A stretch of 64,000 nt of DNA from Megaleporinus macrocephalus (Eukaryota > Chordata > Actinopteri > Characiformes > Anostomidae), in NCBI GenBank assembly GCA_021613375.1, contig CM038720.1:4922462-4986461 (forward strand), written 5' to 3'. A program made the translations under genes and the position numbers. The notes below the pieces were generated by a model. The model was not told the DNA's origin. It made no database searches and was given only the letters and a program-made list of their open reading frames with translations. This document shows, piece by piece, positions 44,791-55,275 of this stretch. Each line of letters opens with the position of its first letter. Position 1 is the stretch's first letter.

Positions 44791-45969
44791 ATCTAGTACT
44801 GTGGACACCTTTGCACCGTATTGCTCACCTTGTTGAGTTTCCAGCCTTTTGACTAGCTTTGACCAGATTTTGTGTTTTTTGAATACTCTTCTCGTTTACG
44901 TCCTCTTGTATCGTTTGTTTGTTTGTCGGCTTCATGTTTCGACCTTGGACAGTTTATTGGCTTTCTCTTCTGATGCCCCTGTGTTTGGATATGTTGCTCT
45001 CCCGCTCTGACCCTGATCTGTCTCAATTTTGAGGCTGGCAGATATTAAAGGAGGTGGGCAGATATTAAAGAAGGGGTAACTCTAACACTAAAGATTACAG
45101 TCTGAGTTAAAACCAGCATGTACAAAATCAGACGAAACAAAGAAGACCAACCAAATCCATGAAGGGCCAGACAGAATAAACAAAGTGAGGATCAAAACCA
45201 GGAGACAAACAGGGACAACCCCACGGTATACAATGAGGAAAATCAATAATGATACATGAGAGACCAACAGACGAGAATAAATACAAACAGTACTAATGAA
45301 TGAAAGGTGTGTGCCCAGAGTTGGGCTTTTGTGATTGGTTGTTGGCGTACATGTGATAGTGGCTTGTGTGTCTGAGGAGTATGATGGGAAACGGAGTTCT
45401 GGGATTCAATGGGGGTGGAGACTGAGGGTGTGCCCAAAACCGCCTGCTTGCCTACTACTCAGTAGCCATTGAGTGGTGGGCGAGCGCTACCTGGAGGACC
45501 TCCTGAATCGGTAGATATTTTTAAGAAGGCCACCGCAGAGCACTGTGCTATCCCATGATTCAACTGGAGCTGTGGATGAGGAAGAAAACATGGGGAAAAG
45601 CCCGGCGTTGGCTGTGTGTATGTAGCTACTTCTGGTGAACTGCCGCTACAGACGTTTGAACTACTTCTGAGGTTGAGGTTTCTCCTAATTTATCTTCTCT
45701 GAGCTACAGCTCAACACCATCAAAGTGCAGATTCAGACCAAAATGCAGATTAGTGTCACAGTATCTGATGTCTAAGGCTTTTAAAATAATAGCGGAACAC
45801 TCTCGGTGGTGGTCTGATGTCTTGCATCACAGGACGTTGGAAAGATGGGGACGTTGTGCGTCCAAGATTGTATGGATACTAAAAACTGAGACAGCCTACT
45901 ACTCTACCGCTCGAGCAGTACATACTGGGCCCAATCTAGTATCTACTGCGAGCGTCTGATTGGTCTGCA
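44791..45969. other. unique sequence, with a possible MITE at 45430-45960
   Basis: Positions 45430-45960 begin GTGTGCCCAAAACCGCCTGC with TACTCAGTAG and end near TACTCTACCG and CTACTGCGAGCG, in the style of the foldback elements at 42250 and 52614. The inverted ends are weak, so this is tentative. No gene seen. Confidence 0.3.
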
Positions 45970-47480
45970 CACCTTACTGTAATGATTCACAAGACTCAGA
46001 GGTAAAGGTAAGATCCATAAGCAGGCTGTTTGAGAACAACAGTGAAATGCTTTGAGCAGAATACTGGGCGGCCAGGAAACCCGAGGGGTCTAGTGGAGGT
46101 ATCCAGGTGGGTAGACTGAACAGAGTAGATTTTGAGCAGAGCTCAGGCTGCTCCTCGTAGAGCTTAGTTCCAGGAGATAACTTCCTGTAAGTGCAGAGAT
46201 AGAGCACAAACTCTGACGAAAGGCCAAAGTTAGTTAGCTTGAGTAACACCGGGCCACGACACAGCCGGGCCAGGCTCGGCATGAGCATGCTGCGGCCAGC
46301 TGGACTCGGCTTGGAATAGGGTGCCTGGGTATACCTTGACTTGGCTTGATGTAAGTAGAGGACTGACTACTTAACTAGACCTGTAAACCCGGATAAGTTG
46401 ATTGTACTTAAAGAGTTTGAGGCAAGTGATTGAAATTAAAATACTTAAGTAATTCAAACTAGAGAAAATCAAATGGTTTGAGTAAAATCAACTTAAATGT
46501 CAAATAGACTGGAAGTGATCATTTGAGTTGAATACAATGAAATCTAAATTGTTTGTACTTAAGATATTTAGTAAAATCAACCCTACAGACCATTTAATTC
46601 AACTCAACATTGAGTTTCCTTTAATCAAAATTAAAAATAATTTTAAAAATAAATATTTTATTTAAAATTACATCACTGGGATCATCTAGGATGATCCTGA
46701 CCCTGGAAGTGTTCAGTAGTGATGATGACTGGTTTTGATTGGTCTAGTTAAAATACTGTTTGGCTTACAATAATTCTTAAATACAGTTTACACATTGAAA
46801 TGATAAAAAACACAGTAAATTACATTTTCTAACTTTAGATAATCATCAACTGCAGAACAACAGTTTTAAATGACTTACCGAGTTCTAGAATGTACAAAGG
46901 TAGGGCGCCTTGGTTAATTGTAGTCAAAAAAAGAAAACAATGGAGAAAATGTCCACTGTAGAGAAATCCCAGGGCACTACTGTGTTTCTGTCTAAGGAAA
47001 AGAAGTGAAAATAGAAAAAGACTTTGAAACCATTACAAGCTCCACTTAACAAGCTCAAACTAGTCTTAATTGAACTGGCCAATGAGAATCTGGCAAGGTG
47101 CTACAGGGGCGTGGTCCAAGCTAAAAACCTGATGTTTTAAGTTTGTTCAACTTAAACTTAAAAATATTAGCGTACTCAGTTATTCTTTCAAAATAAGAAA
47201 ACATACTAAAACATTTTAAGTAATTAAATAAAACTTTAGTTCTTAAGCAATCAGTACACAAACTCTTTACACAGAACAAAATAGGGGTTAACAGTGTGGC
47301 TGGAGGTGCAGCGGTTTGGCTAGACTGGGCCGACCTTGACCTGGCTGGTTGGTTTGGCTTGACTTGGCAGAACTGGACTGGAGTTGGCATGGCTGGACTT
47401 GACTTGGCATCAGCTTGGTTGGAACTGTGTGGGCATTAGCCTAGCAAAGCTTTGATTGGCAGAGATGAACAAGAGGCTTG
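45970..47480. other. AT-rich sequence with TGGCTTG-rich ends, no gene
   Basis: Positions 46380-46620 and 47125-47240 are rich in ACTTAA / TTAAGT phrases, as seen in some DNA transposon ends. Positions 46290-46350 and 47290-47440 contain imperfect TGGCTTGACTTGGC iterations. No structure clear enough to name. Confidence 0.35.
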
Positions 47481-48393
47481 GTTTAAACATACATGGCTAC
47501 ATTCAATCCCATGCATGAAACAGGTGAGGGGTATGCCACATGGCATTGCCAGGGGGACAAAACCCTTACACTTACACACTTCCAATCAGCTAAAAGCCTG
47601 AAATGTCTGACCAGTTCTGTAGAGTGGTCCATATTCAAAGTTCTCAAATTAAAACAAACAAATTTTAAGCTTGACTATTTCCGGCATTCCAAGCCTCAGC
47701 ACGGCGTCTGCTTTCTTTTCCTCTGACGGAGTGATGTTTGAATTCTCCATTGGGTATTCGAAAGAGGACTTGTGTTGTTCACAGCATGGAGGCTGTTCTC
47801 ATGAGGGACTTGAAGGCGGCAGTAGACTGTGATAAAGAGGAAAGAGTGTAGGCGTGGATTCAAACAGACTCCTTCCTGGAAGAATCGTAACATCAAATAT
47901 CGCGGAGTCAACATCCAACACGACGGGCTGCAGCTCCGTTTGATTGAAGGTGTCTGGCAACCTTGTGGGCTCGTCTGCGTTCGGCCTGCTTCCTGCTTTA
48001 TCATCCCTCTTCAATCCTCGGCTCCAAATTTACCGACTTTGATCATCAGATCTGGCGTCTGTTTAATGAGTTACGTTCAGAGTTACAGTCTTCCGGTCGC
48101 CTCCCGTATCATCCAGCGTGTAATTTCGACCTGCGTAGATTAAATTATCCTGAAATATGATTTTTCATTTGAACGTCATGCATTTTGAATTAGCAGGCAT
48201 TCATCAGAGCGGCAGCGCGTCCTGTAATCGTTTCCTTTAATGACTGTGATAAAGTAAATGTGCACTTACTCACTTACAGGCCTTGTATCGTGGAAAATGG
48301 AATTTTTCTTAAATAGAAGAACTTTTTAATCCTGGCTCAGGTTGCAGTCAGCGTACTAAGATGCAAATAGAGGCTTCAATTCATTATTTTGTG

Positions 48394-48394
<1 letters not shown>
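47481..48394. other. unique island, candidate conserved non-coding sequence
   Basis: Positions 47890-48260 are single-copy, balanced and motif-dense (AACATCAAATATCGCGGAGT, TTTGATCATCAGATCTGGCG, CATGCATTTTGAATTAGCAG). The 104-residue plus-strand frame (47829-48143) is matched by frames on the other strand and shows no known domain, so it is not accepted as a gene. Confidence 0.45.

Positions 48395-48465
<71 letters not shown>
48395..48465. repeat. (AT)35 microsatellite
   Basis: Uninterrupted AT run adjoining the R1 repeat copy 2. Confidence 0.97.
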
Positions 48466-48468
<3 letters not shown>

Positions 48469-48531
48469 CAACCCTTTCCAAGCTTCTCCTTGTGGAAACA
48501 GCCCCCTATTATTTACAGTTCTCATCTAATA

Positions 48532-49202
48532 GCTCCAAATCTGTGACTATGGTCTATAGACTATGGACTATGGTTTAAGTATCCCAGAGTCTTGTTCACG
48601 AGTGAGGGAAGGAAGGATGGAGCGGGAGATTGACAGGTGGATTGGTGCAGCGTCTGCAGTGATGTGGACTCTGTACCGGTCTGTCCTGGTGAGGAGAGAG
48701 TTGAGCCAAAAGGCAAAGCTCTCGATTTACTGGTCAATCTACGTTCTTACTCTCACCTGTGGTCAGGAGCTCTGGGTAGTGACCGAAAGAATGAGATCGC
48801 GAATGCAAGCTGACAAGCTAAGTTTTCTCCGTGCGGCGTTGGGTCTCACCCTTAGAGATAGAGTGAGGAGCTCGATTATATGGGGGAGACTCAGAGTCGA
48901 GCCACTACTCCTCCACGTCGAGAGGAACCAGCTGAGGTGGTTCGGGCATCTGGTTAGGATGCCCTCTGGACGTCTCCCTGTGGAGGTGTTCAGGACATGT
49001 CCGACCAGAAGGAGACCACAGGGAAGACCCAGGACACGCTGGAAAGATTATATCTCTCGGCTGGCCTAGGAACACCTCGGTATCTCCCCGGAGGAGCTAG
49101 AGGAGGTGGCTGGGGAGAGGGAAGTCTGGGTTTCTCTGCTTAGTCTGCTGCCTCCGTGACCCGGATCCCCGGAAAAGCAGTAGATAATGGATGGATGGAT
49201 GG
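48532..49202 (+). mobile_element. 5'-truncated RTE/Rex-type LINE
   Basis: 671 bp ending in GGATGGATGGATGG, flanked by the 8-bp target duplication ATCTAATA (48524-48531 and 49203-49210). Only the C-terminal end of the reverse transcriptase ORF and a short 3' end are present, the normal outcome of incomplete reverse transcription. The GATG tail and the protein end place it with teleost RTE/Rex-type LINEs; the precise clade is tentative. Confidence 0.9.
48563..49158 (+). pseudogene. C-terminal end of LINE reverse transcriptase ORF, premature stop
   Basis: The translation includes MEREIDRWIGAASAVMWTLY, LSQKAKLSIYWSIYV, ELWVVTERMRSRMQADKLSF, LRWFGHLVRMPSGRLP and GRPRTRWKDYISRLA. These are diagnostic of the C-terminal region of fish RTE/Rex-type LINE proteins. 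A TAG at about 49067-49069 stands where the family has TGG (Trp). The same frame then continues through PEELEEVAGEREVW to a normal TGA near 49158. The RT catalytic YADD motif and the endonuclease lie upstream and are missing. Non-functional. Confidence 0.88.
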
Positions 49203-49421
49203 ATCTAATACATGCTCAGTACTATATTAAGCTAAATCAAGATTGCTGCTGAAGGAACTGAATACATTCATACAATGTCTGGGGCGTCCAGGAGAAATCT
49301 GGAACCTAACTTTGTTCTTCAAACAAAATTTTTTTTATTTTTTCTCTGGTCAAACTGGTCAAGTTGGAGCGTTTAGATAAGTTCCTGTTTATTACATTGG
49401 TTTTTATTTGTTGGCCAAACT

Positions 49422-50120
49422 ACATGAATAAAAAAACAGTGGTCTCTCTGGATGGTTTTTAAAAATTTTCCAACTCATCCATTCATTTCTGATCAAAGCA
49501 ATCACACATACTAATTATTTAAAATTCTGGCAAAAACTAAAAGTTTTAGCAGATATTGAGCAATTGAGAATTGATTGGTGGAGCAATTGAGAATTCTGGA
49601 TTGGTCCAGAATCTCTACATCACTGAATGTGTTGGGAATGACTTGGAAGTTGAGTTGCAGCCTCCAAAGCTTGAAGTCTGGACATTTTCTAAAAAGCAAG
49701 ACTTGTACCTGGATGTGATGTTTACTTGTTGATGCTTCTGTTTAATTTTCTACATGAATAAAATAAAAACACTGGTCTCTTTGGACAGCTTTTGAATACT
49801 TTCCAACTCTTCCATTCATTTCTGATTAAAGCAATCACACATACTAATTATTTAAAATTCTGCCAAAAACTAACAATTTTCGCAGCAATTGAGCAATTGA
49901 GAATTGATTGGTGTAGTGACCACCCCAGAATCTCTACATCATTGAATGGGTTGGGAATGGCTTAGAAGTTGAGCTGCAGCCTCTAAAGCTTGAAGTCTGG
50001 ACATTTTCCGAAAAGCAAGACTTGTACTTGGACGTGATGTTTACATGTTGACGCTCTGTTTAATTTTCTACATGAACAAAATAAAAACGGTGGTCTCTTT
50101 GGACGGCTTTTAAAAGGCTC
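49422..50120 (+). repeat. about 330-bp tandem duplication, two full copies and a partial third
   Basis: Copies start near 49422, 49752 and 50072 at CTACATGAA(T/C)AAAATAAAAA or a variant. They share GCAATCACACATACTAATTA, GAGCAATTGAGAATTGATTG, GCTTGAAGTCTGGACATTTT and AGCAAGACTTGTAC. Copy 1 has an internal 20-bp duplication (GAGCAATTGAGAATTCTGG). Copy 3 stops after GTGGTCTCTTTGGACGG. Nothing coding. Confidence 0.92.
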
Positions 50121-51117
50121 GCCCACTCTTCATTAATTCGCGGTCACCTCTGTTATTCAGTCGCTGCACCTTCCGAAACAAGAAACCTGAATTAAGGGCG
50201 AATGGAACAAAAAGATCGGCAACAGGCATGTTTACGTAGTAACTCCCGCCTGAGACGTGGCGGGGCTATTGTTGCTGTTTAGCTTACCGTAGTTGAATAT
50301 TGTGACGGCGGGTTTGAAAGGCTAAATGGCGGTTTTGAATGGTAATTGAGGTTGACATTCTTTGGCGCCCCTGAACGGCGTGACCCTCTATTTATTTATT
50401 TATTTATTTGATTTGATTTTTCATGGGGGCTGGCTGGTGAAACAGGGGAATGTTAATTACAGTAAACGCTACGCCGCGAACGAGGAGGTTACGGGAGGTT
50501 GTTGAAATATTTGCCAGACAAAAGGCCCGAAAAGCATCCGCCATTTCGCAATTAGTCCCTCTTTCTCTCCTTCTTCTTCTTCTTCTTTTCCTTTGCGCCC
50601 AAACGTTATTGCCACATTTCTGAAACGCTAGCTATTCATCCCGCCAAGGCTGCTGTTCTGACCAGCGCGGCTGGTTCTTTGTGCTCTGTTCGTTACAGAG
50701 ACTGAAATGAAAATTGCGAACCTCTTGTTTCTCTTCCTCGCCAGCCGCCGCGTCCGTGACGAGGGAGGCTCGGCAAGATGATTCAGCAGCCGTGCGGAGG
50801 CGCCAGCACCTGAAAGGCCCCGCGGATGGGAGGAATGCTTAATTGTGCGCAGCCGTCGAGTGCGGAAGTAGGGCTGTTTGTCACCGCCGCGTGAAGTCGG
50901 GAGATGAGGAGCGGGTCTAGCTGCGGGATTTAATCCTCGTAAGCCAATCTTCACGTGTGATAAGATGCAGCTGAGCGAGCCGGGCTGATTCACCCTGCCC
51001 TCCGGCCTCCTCGTAAGCCTCCTGCGTCAAGCATGGCGGGGTAAATAAGAAGAGCTCGCGTATCCGCCTCTGATTTGTTTGCCAAATGGAATCGAGGCGA
51101 CCCGGAGTGGTCTGTCA

Positions 51118-51119
<2 letters not shown>
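50121..51119. other. unique island, candidate conserved non-coding sequence
   Basis: About 1 kb without repeats apart from (TTTA)n at 50391-50410 and (TTC)n at 50572-50585. It is rich in TAATTG/ATTAAT-type motifs (TTCATTAATTCGCGGTCACC, GAATGGTAATTGAGG, CGCAATTAGTCCC). Short minus-strand frames (50628-50993) are Arg/Ser-rich and unrecognised. Confidence 0.45.

Positions 51120-51194
<75 letters not shown>
51120..51194. repeat. (TA)37 microsatellite
   Basis: Uninterrupted TA run. Confidence 0.98.
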
Positions 51195-51197
<3 letters not shown>

Positions 51198-51199
51198 GC

Positions 51200-51794
51200 T
51201 TATATAGAGTATAGAGGCTTATTTTACATATAGTCCTATTATCAGCAATTCTCAGTCCTCTGTCTAAATCTCCTGGTACGGCCGCCAATCCAAGTTAAGG
51301 ATGTTATTGGACTAATTGGTTGTTAGGACACTCTTGATCAATTGTGATCACAGCTGAAAAACATTCTACTAATAAGTGAGTATAAAAGGGAGAACAACAT
51401 TCTAGGTTAGTTTAGTATCTGAAGCATCAGCAGTTGATGGCTTGCTGACCGACTCACAATGACCAGAAATAAATCTTTTTTTTCTCAGACAGCCATATAA
51501 CCCAAGCCAAATGTCTACAACATTCAATGGGAGAGGCAATCCTGGTTCATGTTATCCTGCTAACTGAGAAATCCCGAACTGGTATTGGTGGTGAACGTGC
51601 AGATGAAACACTATCCTCGTTAAAAGTTCTGTGAAGGTATTTATCTGGGCTGTATAAACAAATTTCATTATACAGAAATGTTTACTTTTGCAAATCCGTG
51701 CGAGGACAGCAACGCACCAAAAGGTCTGGAACCAAAGTTATGTAACAGTATACTAACCAAGATATTAATAATGTGAAAAAAAAACTAAAAACAG
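51200..51794 (+). other. unrecognised, possible transposon 5' region with TATA box
   Basis: GTATAAAAGGGAG at 51380-51392 is a good TATA box, preceded by GATCAATTGTGATCACAGCTG-type palindromic sequence and followed by an ATG-containing stretch (ACAATGACCAGAAATAAATC) with no long frame. It looks like the start of a transposable element but no protein could be identified. Confidence 0.25.
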
Positions 51795-52570
51795 CCCATA
51801 GTTGCACATAAACTACAAATAGAGGAGTGTGGGTCGGTATTTCTGTGGATTAGAGGTTGGGGATCTGCTCTGAGTAATTACAGGCAGTTTGGAGGCTGTA
51901 GGTTAAGCGAAACCATGAGGATTTTGGTGTGATTAAAAATGAATGGGACTCAATGAGAGGAACGAGGGATGAATAAACAATAAATAGAGGAGTGCAGGTC
52001 AGTATGTCTGTGGATTAGTGTTTGGGGATCTGCTCTGAGTGAGTACAGCCAGTTTGGAGGCTGTAGTTTGAACAAAACCATAATGTTTGGGTTTAGCTGA
52101 GAATGAATGGGACCCTATGGAAGGAACGAGGGATGGATAAACGACAAATAGAGGAGTGTGGGTCAGTATGTATGTGGATTAGTGTTTGGGGATCTGCTCT
52201 GAGTGAGAACAGGCAGTTTGGAGGCTGCAGTTTAAATGAAACCATGATGTTTGGGTGTGACAGTAAATGAATGGGACTCTATGGGGGAAAAAGAGGGATC
52301 TAAAAACAATGGCAAACAGACGAGTGTGGGTCGAACTAACACTGCAGTCGTGGTCGGGGGTCCACGGTGGGTCAGTGTATGCAAAACAGTGTCTGTCGGT
52401 CGAGAAGAAGTTCAGTAGATTGGCGTGCACTTTTCCAATCTTATTTATTCTCTATGGGAAAAATTCTGGAAACATCTGTAGTTTTCCGGAATCCGTGTAT
52501 CCGATCATAAATCTGTATACAAGCCCGAATCACACAATCAGATCTGGAGTTGGAACGGAGTTGCCATGTT
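51795..52570 (+). repeat. about 160-bp monomer tandem block, copy 2 (4 monomers plus tail)
   Basis: Monomers near 51812, 51977, 52141 and 52307 with the same sequence as at 14150-15090. They are followed by the same tail (TTCAGTAGATTGGCGTGCAC, then TTCTCTATGGGAAAAATTC). It differs from copy 1 by one monomer fewer. Confidence 0.9.
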
Positions 52571-52613
52571 ATACACATATACATATACACAGCTGCCTAC
52601 CTATGACTTAAAG

Positions 52614-53213
52614 GGTCTTATCTCAAACCCTAGTGAGTGTGTAAGTAGGCTGTCTAGGTAGCAGCTGTGTAAGTAGCAGCGTTCTCTCCTCATCTCTCCT
52701 CATAAAACAGATTACTGAGATGCTCTAGTTAGAAAGAGACTGCGTCACGGCTTGTTCCCGCCCACTGCAGCACGCTACCGGTGGTTTAGCTGGTTGCTAA
52801 GCTACCGGCCAGCATCCAAAACAATAGCCCGAGGCTTAAAATTCCGCTAGCATAAAGGCTAATGTCTGGAGTATAAAGTGTAAATGGTGAAGGACTCGTT
52901 ACAGAGTTGATAATAAAATACTGTTTTGTGTGATTATATGACCAGAAACACATTAAAACTCCAGAGAGAATCAAAATAACTCACATTTTAAAACCACTTC
53001 ACTGCTCCTAGATTAGCCTGTGTTGCATCATGGGATTGTCTTAGCGGCTGAGGAGGAGTTCAATACTTCCTTAAAATCAGGTCTAAATAAGGTTTCTCAG
53101 TAGACAGTATGTTTAAGGTATGTAAGAATTGGGACAGTCTACATGTCGGGAGCGCATACTATGATGTAAAATCCTGCCTATGTAGCAGCTCAGTAGGATT
53201 TGAGACAGACCCG
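52614..53213. mobile_element. foldback / MITE-like element, intact relative of 42250-42944
   Basis: The left end is CTTATCTCAAACCCTAGTGA and the right end CAGTAGGATTTGAGACAGAC, inverted with respect to each other over about 20 bases. The middle is nearly identical to 42383-42590 (GTAAATGGTGAAGGACTCGT, GATTAGCCTGTGTTGCATCA). About 600 bp, no coding capacity. Confidence 0.82.
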
Positions 53214-53216
53214 TAG

Positions 53217-54230
53217 AGTCTGTACTGTATGTTTATATTCACGCTATTTTCCATGACAACACTGGTGCGGCCATCTTTGTTTACTTTGTGTTAGAACTTC
53301 CGGTGCGACCATGGATACGTTGATACTAATTACAAGCAAAATGACAACAAACATATAAAATGACCAGCATAACATGTTCAGTTAGAGGGATTCAGTAATT
53401 GGAAGAAGATGAAAACTTGGCTTGAACTACAGAGTTACGAACACAGCACATAAAGATCAGAGTGTTGGGGGGCCGTCTTCCAAATAAGACCACCTGCGTC
53501 TATGACTGAAGCTCTAAATTTAAAACATCCACCCAAACCTCCGTATGTCTGCTCTTACCATTCTGTGGAGGAGAACCAGCACCAGAGCTTCCTTATCCAG
53601 AGAACTGTCTCGCTTATGAAGCTCAAAGGAAGCAGACGTGTCGGGTGCTGGTGAGTCTATCAGTTAAGTAACTGTTTTCTGATCAGTGTCCACCGCGCTA
53701 GGCTATCTGGACTGTAACTAACACCCACGCAGAGTGGCTCGGGCAGCTGGCTGGACTTGGGTTTAACCGGCTTTCAGAAATATAAACTCACCGTCTGTGA
53801 GTAGGAGGACACGCCCACCTTCCCACTGTGCAGGTACTGATACGCTTCAGTACTATAGTTTTTCATTACTGAACCGTCTACACCTTCCGAGAGTACAGAG
53901 TAATTAAACATGTCTCCATAAGTAACCTCAGACCACCTTCTCATATCACCCACCCACTGTGTTACTAACCTCAGACCACCTTCTCATATTACCCACCCAC
54001 TGTGTTATTAACCTCAGACCACCTTTTCATATCACCCACCCACTGTGTTATTAACCTCGGAGGAGACAGTGTTGTCCCATTAGAACTTCTTACTGTCTCT
54101 CTGGTCTCCTCCCATGTACCTGTATTCATTTTAGTTAGCTCACCGGAAGTTCTAACACAAAGGCGGAAGAAACACACGCTTGAAAGTGGGTGTGGCCAAA
54201 TATAGTGAATGGAAGTCTGTACAGATTAGC
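53217..54230. mobile_element. TIR-bounded element of about 1 kb
   Basis: CTTTGTGTTAGAACTTCCGG at about 53287-53306 reappears inverted at about 54143-54162, and GTCTGTACTG at the left edge pairs with CAGTCTGTACAG-like sequence at the right edge. The imperfect inverted repeat runs to roughly 85 bp. It begins directly at the right end of the 52614-53213 element. No transposase recognised; superfamily unknown. Confidence 0.55.
53922..54057. repeat. 43-bp tandem repeat, 3 copies
   Basis: Three units of TAACCTCAGACCACCTTCTC plus ATATCACCCACCCACTGTG, nearly identical, inside the TIR element. Confidence 0.93.
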
Positions 54231-54234
54231 ATAA

Positions 54235-54642
54235 GATTTCCATGTCAGGATGGACGCCTCTACTTAATTTCTACGCGCCACTCAAACCAGAAATGACTGC
54301 ACAACTTCAGCTGCTCGCAAGCCAAACGCCTTCCACCCCCTTCCGCGCCTGATGCTGCTTTCAAGTGGTCTTGATTTTATTGGAAAAAGCGTTTTCCCCA
54401 CCAGTCCCGCTCGTTTCATCAGGGCAGATGAAAGAAGCGAAGCGTCCGTCTATGTATGTAAATAACTCCGCATGAAAGGAGACGTATGCAGAGGCTTAAA
54501 CACCGTCAGTCCAATTACGTTTAGTCGGCTTCCTAAGTAAAACAACATGTCAGCACGTCCTCTACACACTCAGACATGGCATTTCACTGCCAACGCTGTT
54601 CGAACATGTTTTTCAGATTCATACATCACCGCCGTCCGAGAA
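54235..54642. other. unique island, candidate conserved non-coding sequence
   Basis: Positions 54290-54560 (GATGAAAGAAGCGAAGCGTC, GTAAATAACTCCGCATG, CAATTACGTTTAG) are non-repetitive. No gene seen. Confidence 0.4.
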
Positions 54643-54968
54643 GAAGTCTGAGGCGCCTGAGCTGACTGTTTAGAAGTCAGATTAGAACAGATGTAAATAA
54701 TCATACATACAATACAAAGTAACATGAATATCTTATTGTGAGAGAAGTAGATCAGATCTTGAGCTCCAGTTTGAAGAACAAAGTGTAGTTCCAGATTTCT
54801 CCTGGACGCCCCAGACATTGTATGAAAGCATTCAGTTCCTTCAGCAGCAATCTTGATTTAGCTTAATGAAGTACTGAGCAGTCAAAGCAGGTATTAGATG
54901 AGAACTGATAATAATACTGGGTTGTTTAGGAGAAGCTTGGAAAGGGTTAAATAAACACACTGACGTAT
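54643..54968 (+). repeat. dispersed repeat R1, copy 3
   Basis: Matches 26527-26889 in the same orientation and with the same right end (TAAACACACTGACGTAT). It lacks an internal ~30-bp piece present in copy 1 (26565-26600). Confidence 0.88.
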
Positions 54969-55019
54969 GTAAAAGCTCTACTTACTGTATTAATACTGTT
55001 TGAATGTTTCAAATTAGTG

Positions 55020-55275
55020 TGTGTGTTGTGCTGGTGCTGCTGCTGGACTGTTTAAACACCTCCTCAGTGTCACTGCTGGACTGAGAATCATTGTCCTGTG
55101 GGCGGCGTCCTGTGTCCACTGATGAAGGACTAGAGGAACACAAACTGTGCAGCAGCAGATGAGCTACTCTCTCTGACTCTACATCTACAAGGTGGACCAG
55201 CAAGTAGTAGGAGTGTCTAATAGAGTGGACAGTGAGTGGACACAGTGTTTAAACACTCCAGCAGTAGTAGACAAG
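55020..55275 (+). mobile_element. foldback family fragment, copy 3
   Basis: CTAGAGGAACACAAACTG, GTGGACCAGCAAGTAGTAGG and CACAGTGTTTAAACACTCCA in the copy 1 (5185-5675) orientation. The outer arms are missing or truncated. The palindromic GTTTAAAC occurs twice. Confidence 0.75.

Larger units (their letters stand above)
48466..49324 (-). repeat. dispersed repeat R1, copy 2, split by a LINE
   Basis: 48466-48531 is the reverse complement of about 26820-26875, and 49203-49324 the reverse complement of about 26690-26815. Together they form one R1 copy on the minus strand interrupted at ATCTAATA. The copy lacks the first part of R1. Confidence 0.88.

Noticed and set aside
45430..45960. Definite MITE related to the 42250/52614 family
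   Set aside because: Style of ends is similar, but inverted termini and target duplication could not be established.
47829..48143. 104-residue plus-strand frame in a conserved-looking island
   Set aside because: No known domain, and overlapping frames exist in other phases; more likely non-coding. A cross-species codon-substitution test would settle it.
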